Assembly (NCBI GenBank): GCA_003669585.1
Contig: QWOQ01000003.1
Location: 62,001-126,000, forward strand
Source of the DNA: Planctomycetota bacterium
GTDB lineage: Bacteria > Planctomycetota > Planctomycetia > Pirellulales > UBA1268
Direction of reading: 5' to 3'
DNA length: 64,000 nt
Below are positions 28,687 to 38,412 of the stretch, in pieces. The notes beneath the pieces were generated by a model. The model was not told the origin of the DNA and made no database searches. It worked only from the letters and a program-made list of their open reading frames with translations. Numbering within the stretch: position 1 is the stretch's first letter; each line of letters begins with the position of its first letter. The translations under genes and the position numbers were made by a program.

Positions 28687-30234
28687 TTAGTGTTCGATCG
28701 GTATTTCCGACAACTGCAAGGCAGTAAGTCTTCCTTGTCGTTCAAGAATTATTTCAACAGGGCTTACGGCATCTTTGAGTTGTTCAGAAACAGTTGATTG
28801 TTGAGAGATTGCTTCGCCTGCAATTCGAACAATGCGGTCACCGATTTTGAGTCCGCTGCGATCTGCTGGAGATCCTGACGTGACTCGAACGACTATCGGT
28901 GTTGAAGGTTCACAAGGATCAATGCGAGTGGCCAGTCCCCATCGGACTGGAGTGCCTCGCAGAGTGACCCGGATTGTTCGACGAGTACCATCAAGAGAAA
29001 GAATTTCAAATGAAAGAGAATCGATTGCCGTCGCAACCTTGGCGACGACCTCGTTTTGTGATTTCATCGGTTGACCATCAATCGCGATGACGGTGTCTTT
29101 TGTTCTGAGGCCCGCCTGCTGGGCGGGGCCGCCTGGCTCCAGCGACGCAATGACGGGCTGTGCCATCCCTCCGACGATATTTTCAGAGACCCAGCCAACC
29201 CCAAGGCGAAGCGGCAGTTGAGGAATTGGTGATTCAAGGTTTCGCTGATTGACGTGTGATTCGCTGCGAGCCGCTGGCCGGTAGGTTGGTAGGTCCGATG
29301 GCATATCGGCCACGGACGTAATCGTATCAAATGTGAGTTTTGCAACGCGATGAAGGCCGTCGTGATTTAACAGATGCACATCGTCGCTTGGTCGGTGGTA
29401 TTGCTCATGAAGACCGGTATGAAACATGAGCGTGGGAATTTTCGAAGTGATAAAGGCATAATGATCGGAGTCATTGTCGATTTTCCAGTCGAACACCAGC
29501 AGCAATCGATGGGATTCGTTGGCTTTTGACACAAGAGCCCGCAACCCTTCTGCGGTACGTGCACCGTAAATTTCCAAACGGTCGTTACGAAGTCGACCGA
29601 TCATGTCGAGGTTCAGCGAAAAGACAATCTTTTTTCCAGTAGTTGCTGCCGTTGGAAGGCGCAAAAAGTGATAGGAGCCAAGAAGCCCCTTTTCTTCTCC
29701 ATCCCAAAGAGCAAACAGAATGGGTCGGCGAGGTCGTCGCGAAAGCTTCGAAATAGCCTCGGCCACTTCCAAAAGCCCGGCGACTCCTGAAGCATTATCA
29801 TCGGCACCGTTATGAATGAGCCCCGTTGGTCCGAAACTGTTCTGCGATGTGCCGTATCCAACATGATCGTAATGGGCACCGAGCACCACGAGTTCATCCG
29901 ATACCGCTGGATCACTCCCAGGTATGAGGGCGAGAATATTTCGCATGCCCCCGAAAGGTTGAAAAAATGTGCCTGCGTCGCCAGCTGGTTCAAGATGAAT
30001 TGTGTTCAAATAGTGAGACAGGTACGTGCCGGCAGCCCGGCCACCCCTGCTCCCTCCTTCACGGCCTTCGAGCGAATCATCGGCGAGCGCGACAACATGT
30101 CGCTGCGCTTCGACTGCGGTCACACTCGCGAGAGCAGTTTCACGCTCCTCCTCCCCGGCATGCAGTCGTGAAAAAAGAAGAGTGCTCGCAATAAGAACTG
30201 TACAAAGTGAAAATAGAAATTTGAAAAACGGCAT
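28687..30234 (-). CDS. Secreted M28 family zinc peptidase with two PDZ domains
   Basis: A 515-residue exported aminopeptidase-like protein. The signal peptide is FKFLFSLCTVLIASTLLF followed by SRLHAG. The M28 catalytic domain shows the co-catalytic zinc pattern: VVLGAHYDHVGYG (His, Asp), GADDNASGVAGLLEVA (Asp), LWDGEEKGLLGS (Glu-Glu) and SDHYAF (His-bearing). Two PDZ domains follow, each with a GL-type peptide groove: AQPVIASLEPGGPAQQAGLR and VVRVTSGSPADRSGLKIGD. PDZ domains probably recruit or regulate substrates. The start is the ATG just before the signal peptide (30234); an upstream reading to 30501 would add 89 residues. It is convergent with the acidic-protein gene. Confidence 0.88.
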   Translation of the reverse strand: MPFFKFLFSLCTVLIASTLLFSRLHAGEEERETALASVTAVEAQRHVVALADDSLEGREGGSRGGRAAGTYLSHYLNTIHLEPAGDAGTFFQPFGGMRNILALIPGSDPAVSDELVVLGAHYDHVGYGTSQNSFGPTGLIHNGADDNASGVAGLLEVAEAISKLSRRPRRPILFALWDGEEKGLLGSYHFLRLPTAATTGKKIVFSLNLDMIGRLRNDRLEIYGARTAEGLRALVSKANESHRLLLVFDWKIDNDSDHYAFITSKIPTLMFHTGLHEQYHRPSDDVHLLNHDGLHRVAKLTFDTITSVADMPSDLPTYRPAARSESHVNQRNLESPIPQLPLRLGVGWVSENIVGGMAQPVIASLEPGGPAQQAGLRTKDTVIAIDGQPMKSQNEVVAKVATAIDSLSFEILSLDGTRRTIRVTLRGTPVRWGLATRIDPCEPSTPIVVRVTSGSPADRSGLKIGDRIVRIAGEAISQQSTVSEQLKDAVSPVEIILERQGRLTALQLSEIPIEH

Positions 30235-30504
30235 AGCAAATTTGAAAAATGGTGACGAATAAAAAGATCGACCAATGGAACTGATGAATCCGGCCCCGGA
30301 CGAAGAGGACCTCCACAAGCCGGTTCTCACACGATGCAGGGGTTTGCGTTGCAAGTCCTTGCAGCCGGAATTGGTACTGCACAGAATACTCTTCAATCCT
30401 CGTGTCAGTTTTAAATTGTGTTCGATTTGATCTGTGCGGTTGGCTGTCGATCCGCAAAAGTCATTGGTATCGCGAGACAAAAACTGAAAAAAATGGAACA
30501 TTTC

Positions 30505-30594
30505 GGAGAGGTGGCAGAGTGGTCGAATGCGCGTCTTTGCTAAAGACGTGTCCGGTCAAAAGCTGGACCGCGGGTTCAAATCCCGCCCTCTCCG
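30505..30594 (+). tRNA. tRNA-Ser(GCU)
   Basis: A 90-base class II tRNA. The acceptor stem GGAGAGG pairs with CCTCTCC, followed by discriminator G. The anticodon stem-loop is CGTCT-TTGCTAA-AGACG, with anticodon GCT at 30539-30541, reading AGC/AGT codons. A long variable arm (TCCGGTC..GACCG) identifies it as serine. The T-arm is GCGGGTTCAAATCCCGC. No CCA is encoded (GTTTTAC follows), so the 3' end must be added by the nucleotidyltransferase. Confidence 0.96.
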
Positions 30595-30773
30595 TTTTAC
30601 ATAAAGACAGACTCAGATGATCCAATCGAGGTTTGTACAATCAGGCGGGAAAATTTTTGAGAAGCCTTCACAATTGATTGGCAAATTCTTTTTTGTGGAG
30701 AGAACCGGGGCGTCGCGGCGAGAACGCGAGGGAAACAAACAGATTCATTTTGTATCTGATACGCGGTCCAACG

Positions 30774-32111
30774 CTAAGAAAAGAGCTCGGCAAGAGGCGT
30801 TCCTGTTTCCAGCATGCTGGTCGGGCGGCCAGCGGGACTGGTGTATTGTAGATCCAGTGGCATTGCCATGTATTGAAACAATGTCGCCAACAGATCATTT
30901 GGGGAGATGGGATTAGACTTTGGAACATCTCCCTTCGTCGTTGATTCACCGATGATCTGACCCATCTTCAAACCCCCACCCACCAAGACTTGGTTGCCAA
31001 GCTGTGGCCAGTGTTCCCGTCCGCCATCTTTATTGATGTGTGGAGAACGGCCAAACTCGCCAACAATGGCAAGCAGGACCTTTTCATCCAAGCCGCGATC
31101 GTACAAATCCTCGATGAAGACTGAGACCGCGTGATCGAATTCCGGTGCCAGCTTATGCATCTCTTGTTCGATGGTTCCGTGGTTGACAGAGGGATTCGTT
31201 CCGTGTGAATCCCATCCCCCGTACCAGACTGTAACGAAGCCAGTGTTCGCTTCTGCCAATCGTCGGGCCAACAACAGGTTCTCACCGAGTTTCTTTCCGC
31301 CCGTTCCATACCGTTTGAGCAGGGCAGGATCTTCGAGAGACAGATCAAACGCTTTATGAGCATTGCCTCGAATGAGTTCAAGCGCTCGGCCTTCAAATTC
31401 ATCCATGGCCAACATCGCTCCACTTTGATCGATGTGTCGCTCAAAGCGATCGAGTGTCTGTCGCAGGGCCTTCCGATCATGAACCCGATCCAATGAAATC
31501 CGGGGCGTCATGTTTGCTTGCGCATTTCCGCGAGCATCAAACGGCGAGTGAACAGCACCCAGCCAGGCGGGTCCTTCAGCGTACAAGTGATCCAACCCAA
31601 CGTATGTGGGCATTCCTGTCACGGGATGATTCGAGCCACGGTACTTTGACAGCATCGATCCGAAACTGGGGCTGATTGGTGGCGCTCCGTTGGCTGCAGG
31701 AGGATGATCGTGACCGGTCGACAGCCAGTGGGTTGCTGCCGTGTGGTCTGCAGCGGTATGGGCAAACGAACGAATGATTGAATATTTATCTGCCAGTTTC
31801 GCCAGTCGTGGAAACAAACCACCAATGTGTGTTCCAGGGACGTTGGTCTGTAGAGTCCCGACCGTGCTGCGATATGGGAGGAGATTGTTGGGCTTGGGAT
31901 CAAACGTTTCGTAGTGTGACGGACCGCCGGAAAGAAAAAGCCAGATGACAGTTTTATCTGGAACTTTTGTGGTTGAGCCCATGGCTGCTTGAGCCCGCAA
32001 CAGGTCCGAGAGCGTGAGGCCTGTCATTCCTAAGGCACCCACTTTCAAGAAATCCCGCCGGGTTGAGCCGTTACAGCACACCGACTGATGTGAACCGATA
32101 ATGTCGAGCAT
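30774..32111 (-). CDS. DUF1501 family exported protein
   Basis: A 445-residue DUF1501 (sulfatase-like, alkaline-phosphatase-fold) protein, a family highly expanded in planctomycetes. A Tat-type signal STRRDFLKVGALGMTGL starts about residue 16. Family blocks follow: VIWLFLSGGPSHYETFDPKP, THIGGLFPRLAKLADK, VTVWYGGWDSHG and VGEFGRSPHINKDGGREHWP. Metal residues (Asp/His in WDSHG and GRxH-W) suggest a hydrolase, but no substrate is established. The start is ATG 32111 with AAGGAGGG upstream; a longer reading would add 78 unrelated residues. The usual PSD1/DUF1553 cytochrome-type partner is missing here. It is divergent from the SGNH hydrolase gene. Confidence 0.88.
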   Translation of the reverse strand: MLDIIGSHQSVCCNGSTRRDFLKVGALGMTGLTLSDLLRAQAAMGSTTKVPDKTVIWLFLSGGPSHYETFDPKPNNLLPYRSTVGTLQTNVPGTHIGGLFPRLAKLADKYSIIRSFAHTAADHTAATHWLSTGHDHPPAANGAPPISPSFGSMLSKYRGSNHPVTGMPTYVGLDHLYAEGPAWLGAVHSPFDARGNAQANMTPRISLDRVHDRKALRQTLDRFERHIDQSGAMLAMDEFEGRALELIRGNAHKAFDLSLEDPALLKRYGTGGKKLGENLLLARRLAEANTGFVTVWYGGWDSHGTNPSVNHGTIEQEMHKLAPEFDHAVSVFIEDLYDRGLDEKVLLAIVGEFGRSPHINKDGGREHWPQLGNQVLVGGGLKMGQIIGESTTKGDVPKSNPISPNDLLATLFQYMAMPLDLQYTSPAGRPTSMLETGTPLAELFS

Positions 32112-32387
32112 CGTTCGCAGTCCCTCCTTAAGAACAGACTCTACCAACCTGACATCGGCATTTATAGAGAAGGAATCCCAGACTGGTGTACAAAGGCCCG
32201 TTGTTGCGTCTTTTTTTGATACTCCAGAGCTTTCGATGACTCTAAGCTTGGCACTCACGAGTCTTTTTTGTGTCGGAGTTGCAAACAAATCCATCGCGAC
32301 GATATTTGGAAATTCATTCAGATCAACGACTCTTTCAGTTGGCATCTATCTTTTGAACAGTGATTCATCTTGAAAAGGAACCAAGCC

Positions 32388-33695
32388 ATGTTGTGCCGTA
32401 CCATTGCTGCGAATCTGTTTGTGCTCTGCTGGACGCTTCACGTTTTCGTCAACAGCGATTCAGATGCGATCGCAGCCGATTTTTTCTTTCATGACGGCGA
32501 TCGAATCGTGATGATGGGTGACTCAATCACGGAGCAGCATCTTTACAGCAACTACGTTGAAATGTGGGTGACGACCCGATTTCCGAAGTGGAATCTCACG
32601 TTTCGCAATGTTGGTATCGGCGGAGATCGAAGCACCGGTGGCAATGCCCGTTTCAAGCGAGACACAATGAGCTTTCAGCCAACGGCAATGACCGTTGATT
32701 TCGGCATGAATGACGGCTCGTACAAACCGTTTGATGAACCTGGCTTTACAGCGTACATGGGAGGCTTACAAGGCATCGCCGATCAGGCAAAAGCCGCCGG
32801 GGTTCGCGTTGCCTGGTGTACGCCACAGCCACTCGATGGCGATGAAGCCGGCCCGACGGCGCTCACCGGCTATAACCTCACGCTGGAAAAGTATTCAGAG
32901 GGAGTGAAAACGATTTCCGAAAAAAATAGTGGATTGTTCGTCGATCAATTTCATCCGTATCTCATGGTCGTCGATAAGGCCCGCGCGTCGGGTCCGAAAT
33001 ACAATCGCATTACGGCCGGAGATGCCGTGCACCCGGGGCCACCGGGGCAAGCACTCATGGCGTATTCAATTCTTCAGGGGCTTGGTTTTCCGTCGCTTGT
33101 TGCAACCGTATCGATCGATGCGACCGATCTCAAAGCAGTGAAAACTGAAAATTGCAAAGTAACAAACGTCGTGAAACAAGGAGAGAGTGTGTCGTTTGAG
33201 CAACTCGACGAATCGCTTCCATTTTTTCCCGAGGATGCGGCGCCGATTTTGAAATGGTCACCGATCTTAGAAGAAGCCAACAACTACGGACTTGCGATTG
33301 GTGGACTCAAGCCGGGCCAATACGAAGTGCGGCTCGGAGATCGAGTGGTTGCGCACTATTCAGCAGATCAGTTGAAGAAGGGGGTCAACCTCGCCGGCCC
33401 TGCATTGGCCGCGGGCCCTGTAGCAGAACAAGTCAAAGCAGTGAGGGTCGCAATCGAAGCGAAGAATCGTTTTCATCACGATCAGATTTATCGCGGGCTG
33501 GTGTTGTTGGCGGTGAATATCCCGGAATTTCTAGGCATCACGATGACGCCAGCGGAAATCGAATCCAAGCGTCAAGCAGCAATCGTCGAGCGCACTGAAA
33601 TCCTTTCGGCATTAGAGGCTGCGGTTCGAACGTCGCTTGCACTGGTGCCCCATACGGTGACGATCTCCCCAGTGAATTCCGCTGAGAAGAACTAA
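32388..33695 (+). CDS. Secreted SGNH/GDSL-family hydrolase
   Basis: A 435-residue esterase-like protein with a signal peptide (ANLFVLCWTLHVFV, then SDSDAIAA). The SGNH blocks are in order: MMGDSITEQH with the nucleophilic Ser, RNVGIGGDRSTGGN with the oxyanion Gly, DFGMNDGSYKP with the Asn, and DAVHPGPPGQ with the catalytic Asp-x-x-His. The C-terminal 170 residues are a further alpha/beta region without clear family. Such planctomycete proteins probably deacetylate or de-esterify polysaccharides. ATG 32388 follows AAGGA by 8 bases; the upstream TTG 32370 is less likely. Confidence 0.87.
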   Translation: MLCRTIAANLFVLCWTLHVFVNSDSDAIAADFFFHDGDRIVMMGDSITEQHLYSNYVEMWVTTRFPKWNLTFRNVGIGGDRSTGGNARFKRDTMSFQPTAMTVDFGMNDGSYKPFDEPGFTAYMGGLQGIADQAKAAGVRVAWCTPQPLDGDEAGPTALTGYNLTLEKYSEGVKTISEKNSGLFVDQFHPYLMVVDKARASGPKYNRITAGDAVHPGPPGQALMAYSILQGLGFPSLVATVSIDATDLKAVKTENCKVTNVVKQGESVSFEQLDESLPFFPEDAAPILKWSPILEEANNYGLAIGGLKPGQYEVRLGDRVVAHYSADQLKKGVNLAGPALAAGPVAEQVKAVRVAIEAKNRFHHDQIYRGLVLLAVNIPEFLGITMTPAEIESKRQAAIVERTEILSALEAAVRTSLALVPHTVTISPVNSAEKN

Positions 33696-33915
33696 GAATC
33701 AAGGGGGGCATTGTGATTGGCCTCATGCTTTACTCAAGTCGCGAGCGACCATACGATGTTGTCCGCGCGGATCTTGTTTGAGGCTTGCGAAATTTTCTTC
33801 GATGAAGCGGTGTTCGCTGCATGGTTCGTGTGTCGAAGGATTGCGAGTGATCACCGCTTGGCCTTTGCAGCTATAGATACAGAGTATTTTCATTTAAGTT
33901 TTAAGGAGCTTTTCG

Positions 33916-34497
33916 ATGAACCGTATTTTCCTTTCGATGTCACTCGCTCTGGTCGCATGCGTCGGTATGTGGATCGACCGATCGGCTCAGGCCGCAGACG
34001 AATACACCTACGATCTTGTTCATTCGTCGGTGAGTTTTAAGGCTCGGCATCTCGACCTCAGTTGGATTCACGGTCGCTTTAATCAGGTTGAGGGCACCTT
34101 CTCGATCGATCGCCAGGAACCTTCAAAATCGACGTTTCAGCTTTCGATCAAAGCCGAGAGTGTCGATACCGCCAACGTCGGCCGTGATGAACATCTTCGG
34201 CAGCCCGACTACTTCGATACAAAGCAGTTTCCAACGATTGATTTTAAAAGTACTTCGACAAAAATTATTCCTGGCGGTTACGAAGTCACTGGTGATTTCA
34301 CAATGCACGGAAAAACCAAGCCAATTACGTTCAATCTGATGGGTGGCAATGAGATCGAGGCCATGAGCGCCCGTCGCGTTGGGTTCTCAACTGAACTCAG
34401 ACTCAAACGCAGCGATTATGGTTTTGATAAAAATGCCATCGGACCGATTGGCGATGAGGCAATTATCATTATCGACTGCGAAGGGATGCGGAAGTAA
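33916..34497 (+). CDS. YceI family periplasmic protein
   Basis: A 193-residue exported lipocalin-like protein that binds isoprenoids or amphiphiles in characterised members. The signal peptide is SLALVACVGMWIDRSAQA. The YceI pattern is clear: DLVHSSVSFKARHLDLSWIHG at the start of the mature domain, then FDTKQFPTIDFKST, TGDFTMHGKTKPITF and LKRSDYGFDKNAIGPIGDEA. AAGGAG lies 8 bases before ATG 33916. The stop is 4 bases before the next gene, so the two form a transcript. Confidence 0.92.
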   Translation: MNRIFLSMSLALVACVGMWIDRSAQAADEYTYDLVHSSVSFKARHLDLSWIHGRFNQVEGTFSIDRQEPSKSTFQLSIKAESVDTANVGRDEHLRQPDYFDTKQFPTIDFKSTSTKIIPGGYEVTGDFTMHGKTKPITFNLMGGNEIEAMSARRVGFSTELRLKRSDYGFDKNAIGPIGDEAIIIIDCEGMRK

Positions 34498-34501
34498 GCG
34501 G

Positions 34502-35443
34502 ATGCCCGATCCTCTGTTCTATGGACAGACGCTTCTAGGCACGTTGCTGATGGGCTGGTTGCTTGTTCGAATATTCGCATTACGAGGCGGAGATTCTCTG
34601 CTGGGGGAGAATACCGTTGCTGGAGTTGTGGGAGTCACCGCAGCCGCGGTGACTGGTTTGGCGGTATTGCAAATTCATTTTCGTCTACCGCCCCACAATG
34701 GCCTCGATCGATTTCTGGTCATTGTGCTTCCCATGGCATGCGGCATCGAGTTGGTGGCGAGTTGGTGGCGGCTTTCCCGCACGACTGAAATAATCGTGCG
34801 AGGCCTGGCGTCGGCCACATGTGGCGGAGTGTTGTTGTATGGATCAGTTCATCTGCAGCCACTGTCCATTGTGTGGTCTGTCGTTTCGCTTCTTCTCTGC
34901 GCGATTGGACTTGGTATCGTCTGGGAATTGCTGTCGCAATTCAGTCAACGCACACGGGACGCTGGGATGCTCTTTGCACTGTCACTTGCCCTGTTGTGTA
35001 CTGGCATACTCATCATGATGGCCGGTTATTTGAACGGAGGTGCTGCCGCACTTCCTTTGGCAGCTGCTCTTTGCGGTGGAGCAGTGGCGACGTATCAGTC
35101 TGATCGACCGGCTTCTACGTGCGGCATGACGGGCCTTGGGATCGTTGCACTGTTCGGCCTGCTTGTTATTGGCCGATATTTTGGAGGTCTTCCTACGATC
35201 ACTGCTGTGATCGTATTTCTTGCGCCGTTGCTAGCGTGGTATCCTGCGAATCGTATGTGCAAGGTTCCGACAATCATGCAGCGGCCCCTCGTTCGTCTTT
35301 GTGTCGTGGCGATTCCGTTAGCCGTGATCGTATGGCAGGCAAAAAAAGATTTTGATCGGAAAATGAGACCGCTCCTTGAAGGCCCCGTGAGTCGCGAGAG
35401 GCACGAGTCACCCCTTCTTTTTTCAACGCGTCACAAACCCTAA
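34502..35443 (+). CDS. Hypothetical integral membrane protein
   Basis: A 313-residue inner-membrane protein with eight or nine hydrophobic segments: for example TLLMGWLLVRIFAL, VVGVTAAAVTGLAVL, GVLLYGSVHL, IVWSVVSLLLCAIGLGIVW, MLFALSLALLCTGILIMMAGY and IVALFGLLVIG. Loops are short and there are no charged motifs of known transporters. The C-terminus is a basic cytosolic tail. It begins 4 bases after yceI, which suggests coupled translation. No family was recognised, so its role in transport or anchoring is unknown. Confidence 0.7.
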   Translation: MPDPLFYGQTLLGTLLMGWLLVRIFALRGGDSLLGENTVAGVVGVTAAAVTGLAVLQIHFRLPPHNGLDRFLVIVLPMACGIELVASWWRLSRTTEIIVRGLASATCGGVLLYGSVHLQPLSIVWSVVSLLLCAIGLGIVWELLSQFSQRTRDAGMLFALSLALLCTGILIMMAGYLNGGAAALPLAAALCGGAVATYQSDRPASTCGMTGLGIVALFGLLVIGRYFGGLPTITAVIVFLAPLLAWYPANRMCKVPTIMQRPLVRLCVVAIPLAVIVWQAKKDFDRKMRPLLEGPVSRERHESPLLFSTRHKP

Positions 35444-35468
35444 ACAAGTTCTTTCTGGAGACGTTTGT

Positions 35469-36869
35469 ATGACAGATTCTAAAAAACAATCCGTTCCCAC
35501 TCAGGCTGTCAATCGTCGAGCGTTTCTTTCAGCGTCGGCGGCCACGGCGATAAGTTTTACAATTGTTCCACGGCACGTGCTTGGCGGACCGGGACAAATT
35601 CCTCCGAGCGAGCGACTCAATGTTGCTGGCATCGGGTGCGGTGGAATGGGTGGCGGCGACATCGCCACGATCACAAAGCTCGGAGCCAATTACGTTGCTC
35701 TGTGTGATGTTGATGAATCGCACGCATCCGGAACATTTCTCGCGCATCCAAAGGCGCGACGGTACAAAGATTTTCGAGAGATGCTCGACAAAGAAGCGAA
35801 GAATATCGACGCGGTCAGCGTTGGAACCCCGGATCATATCCATGCTGTTGCCGCGATGGCTGCGATACAAGCAGGCAAGCACGTCTACGTGCAGAAACCG
35901 CTCACGCATACGTTGTACGAATGTCGTGAATTAACGAAGGCGGCTCGAGTGGCAAAAGTGATGACCTCGATGGGAAATCAGGGGCATGCAAGCGAAGGCT
36001 CACGACGAACCAACGAATGGATTCAGGCAGGCATTCTTGGCGAAGTCCGGGAAGTTCACGTGTGGTCTGATCGTGCAGGAAAACTTTGGAAACAAGGGAT
36101 ACCCAGGCCGACTGCTACGCCTGCGGTTCCAGCGACACTCGACTGGAATCTCTGGCTCGGTCCGATCAAGGAGCGTCCGTATCATCCCGGTTATGCTCCG
36201 TTTGGCTGGCGTGGCTGGTGGGATTTTGGTACCGGAGCCCTCGGCGACATGGGCTGTCACATCATCGATCATCCCGTGTGGGCCCTTGGTTTGGGAGCAC
36301 CGACATCTGTGGAGGCGAGCACAACTCACGATGGTACGGTGCTGTCAGACAATGCGATCAACTTCGAAACGTTTCCCATCGCTGCGATCGTGACGTATCA
36401 GTTTCCGGCGAGACAATACGGCGGTCAAACTCTTCCTCCCGTAACGATGACGTGGTACGACGGCGGTCTCATGCCACCGACCCCAACCGAGATGTCAGGA
36501 GACAATCGTCTGCCGAGTAACGGAGTGCTCTACGTTGGCAGCAAAGGAAAAATGTTTCATTCTTCGCACGGCGGAATGCCGCAACTTGTTTCAACTGCCT
36601 TGCATGAACAGGCGATGTCTGTGCCAAAGACAATTGATCGGTCTCCCGGCCACTACGAGGAGTGGTATCAAGCCTGCAAAGGTGGAAAAACACCGGTCGA
36701 TCATTTTGAATACTCTGGACCGATGACCGAAACCGTGTTGCTCGGAGTTCTTGCAATGCGATCTCCAGGCACGCGATTGGAATGGGAGAGCGACTCGCTC
36801 ACGATCACCAATGCACCCCAACTCAATCAATATGTTCACACCGAATATCGAAAAGGCTGGACGCTCTAA
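35469..36869 (+). CDS. Tat-exported Gfo/Idh/MocA family oxidoreductase
   Basis: A 466-residue NAD(P)-dependent sugar-dehydrogenase-like protein. It starts with a twin-arginine signal (NRRAFLSASAATAISF). The Rossmann motif is VAGIGCGGMGGGD, and VQKPLTHTLYECRELTKAA contains the family's E/QKP motif. The C-terminal sheet includes WDFGTGALGDMGCHIIDHP, a GD-x3-H signature. Members oxidise or epimerise sugars and inositols; exported planctomycete versions are common and often contain bound cofactor. It precedes the DUF1080 gene by 67 bases, a frequent planctomycete pairing. Confidence 0.88.
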   Translation: MTDSKKQSVPTQAVNRRAFLSASAATAISFTIVPRHVLGGPGQIPPSERLNVAGIGCGGMGGGDIATITKLGANYVALCDVDESHASGTFLAHPKARRYKDFREMLDKEAKNIDAVSVGTPDHIHAVAAMAAIQAGKHVYVQKPLTHTLYECRELTKAARVAKVMTSMGNQGHASEGSRRTNEWIQAGILGEVREVHVWSDRAGKLWKQGIPRPTATPAVPATLDWNLWLGPIKERPYHPGYAPFGWRGWWDFGTGALGDMGCHIIDHPVWALGLGAPTSVEASTTHDGTVLSDNAINFETFPIAAIVTYQFPARQYGGQTLPPVTMTWYDGGLMPPTPTEMSGDNRLPSNGVLYVGSKGKMFHSSHGGMPQLVSTALHEQAMSVPKTIDRSPGHYEEWYQACKGGKTPVDHFEYSGPMTETVLLGVLAMRSPGTRLEWESDSLTITNAPQLNQYVHTEYRKGWTL

Positions 36870-36936
36870 GCGATTATCGCCGCAAAATCTACGGTTGTTT
36901 CCAAATGAATACGCAACCATCCTCAAGGAGATCACT

Positions 36937-37647
36937 GTGCAAAAGAAAAACTTTATGGTTCAGCGTGCATTCTTGACCATGCTGACGATTGCGATCTCAG
37001 TGTCACTGTCATTTGCTGCCGACAATACATTGACCGAGCAAGAAAAGAAGGACGGCTGGCGATTGCTGTTTGACGGCCACTCCACCGAAGGCTGGATGTC
37101 TCCCAAAGAGAAACCACTTTCGGACAAGCATGTTCAGGAAGGAAGCCTCAATCCACATCCATGCGACTACATGTTGATGCACAAACAAGTATGGGAAAAC
37201 TACACGCTTTCGCTCGACTTTAAAATCAGCCCTCGGTGTAACAGTGGCATTTTCGTTCGTACGTTTCCGCTAATGCCTCGGCCCGGTAAGGATATTGGCT
37301 TCAACGGCATTGAAATTGCCATCGATGACACGATGACCGCTGGCTTCCATGATACGGGAGCGATTTATGATTTGGTGAAGCCAACCAAGAACGCCATGAA
37401 TCCTGTTGGCCAATGGAATCACATCGTCATTTCAAGCGATCACGCGGTACTTGCTCTCACACTCAATGGTCAGCAGGTTTCTCACATCGATCTTGATCAG
37501 TGGCCAGAACCCAACAAACGTGCTGATGGCTCGGCTCATAAATTTGACGTGGCCTACAAGACGCATTCGCGCAAAGGATATATCGGCTTGCAGGACCATG
37601 GAAGCGATTGCTGGTACAAGAACATCAAAATCTTGCCGCTTCCATGA
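36937..37647 (+). CDS. DUF1080 (3-keto-disaccharide hydrolase-like) secreted protein
   Basis: A 236-residue lectin-fold protein of the DUF1080 family, some members of which cleave 3-keto-glycosides. Signal peptide LTMLTIAISVSLSFA precedes the domain. Family blocks are GWRLLFDGHSTEGWMSP, YTLSLDFKISPRCNSGIFVR, NGIEIAIDD, GQWNHIVI and GYIGLQDHGSDCWYKNIKI. The start is GTG 36937, 8 bases after AAGGAG. ATG 36955 and longer readings are alternatives. The adjacent Gfo/Idh oxidoreductase could produce the 3-keto sugar this protein hydrolyses, a plausible but inferred pairing. Confidence 0.88.
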   Translation: MQKKNFMVQRAFLTMLTIAISVSLSFAADNTLTEQEKKDGWRLLFDGHSTEGWMSPKEKPLSDKHVQEGSLNPHPCDYMLMHKQVWENYTLSLDFKISPRCNSGIFVRTFPLMPRPGKDIGFNGIEIAIDDTMTAGFHDTGAIYDLVKPTKNAMNPVGQWNHIVISSDHAVLALTLNGQQVSHIDLDQWPEPNKRADGSAHKFDVAYKTHSRKGYIGLQDHGSDCWYKNIKILPLP

Positions 37648-38412
37648 ATACGATCCGACGACCGTTTTTCCTATAATCGTGGCGTGTGTGATCAATCACA
37701 ACAGGTTTTTTTCGCGGCGGAAGGGGGCATATCCATCGCCGGATTTGCATCGAAGAACCCGTCTGGTTTGAGAGAAAATCCAATGCAGGACGTTGGCATG
37801 ACCGGCCAATCCTCCGGCCGAGGAATGTGATTGTGACCAAACGTATACCAGAGCACTAACTCGGTATTTTCAAGCTCACGGTTTGCAGCACTATAGCGGC
37901 AGACCATCACCACCAGGATTCTGATTGGGATAATCGCCGGCTGGATAACGCTCGTTCGGATGGTATTTCGTCACCCAGAGATTCGTCTTGAGAAAAGCTG
38001 CCCGCTTGAGAAATGCGGCTTCAGGACTTGCAAACGGCGGACTGCTTTCACCCGGTAGGCCGTAGGACGTCCAAGCGAGTTGAGCTTTGGGGGATTGATA
38101 ATTCTCCAAAATCGCGATTCGGATGCGTTGACTGTACGCTGCACTTCTGACTCACGACGCAGTAATGTTTGTTCGATAGTGTATGCACTGTGATGTGGAT
38201 TCACCGCTCACTCTACGCCGCGCGTATTGACTTCAAACACCGTGTTATTCATTCCATCCACAGACGATTCGAGTCTGGCACAGAAGAAATTGCTGGTGGA
38301 ACGGAGCATAACGCATGAAAGAGAGTGTCCGCGAATGCAGTGCGGAAATGAGATGCGAGGAATCACACCAATGAATCGCTGCTTGCATGCGCCGCTCGGC
38401 AACAAGAACAAT
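37648..38412. other. Intergenic interval occupied by amine oxidase remnant
   Basis: No intact gene fits in these 765 bases between the DUF1080 gene and the tandem HExxH gene. Besides the amine oxidase remnant, about 70 bases at 38341-38412 hold nothing recognisable. Confidence 0.6.
37695..38340 (-). pseudogene. Copper amine oxidase remnant (C-terminal third, frameshifted)
   Basis: Minus-strand translation gives amine-oxidase blocks spread over two frames. NFFCARLESSVDGMNNTVFE is followed by an in-frame TGA (38208-38210). The same frame continues with [19 protein letters not shown] and [18 protein letters not shown] shift near 38050 leads to [20 protein letters not shown] and [18 protein letters not shown] second shift near 37898 leads to [30 protein letters not shown] and [14 protein letters not shown]. 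These match the catalytic C-terminus of copper/topaquinone amine oxidases. The usual HxH copper ligands before the FF-ARLD block read STSN, and about two thirds of the gene is missing. It therefore cannot make an enzyme. The decay, not the exact breakpoints, is well supported. Confidence 0.82.

Noticed and set aside
33717..34040. 107-codon plus-strand frame upstream of yceI
   Set aside because: It overlaps the yceI signal peptide in another frame; the yceI start has its own AAGGAG.
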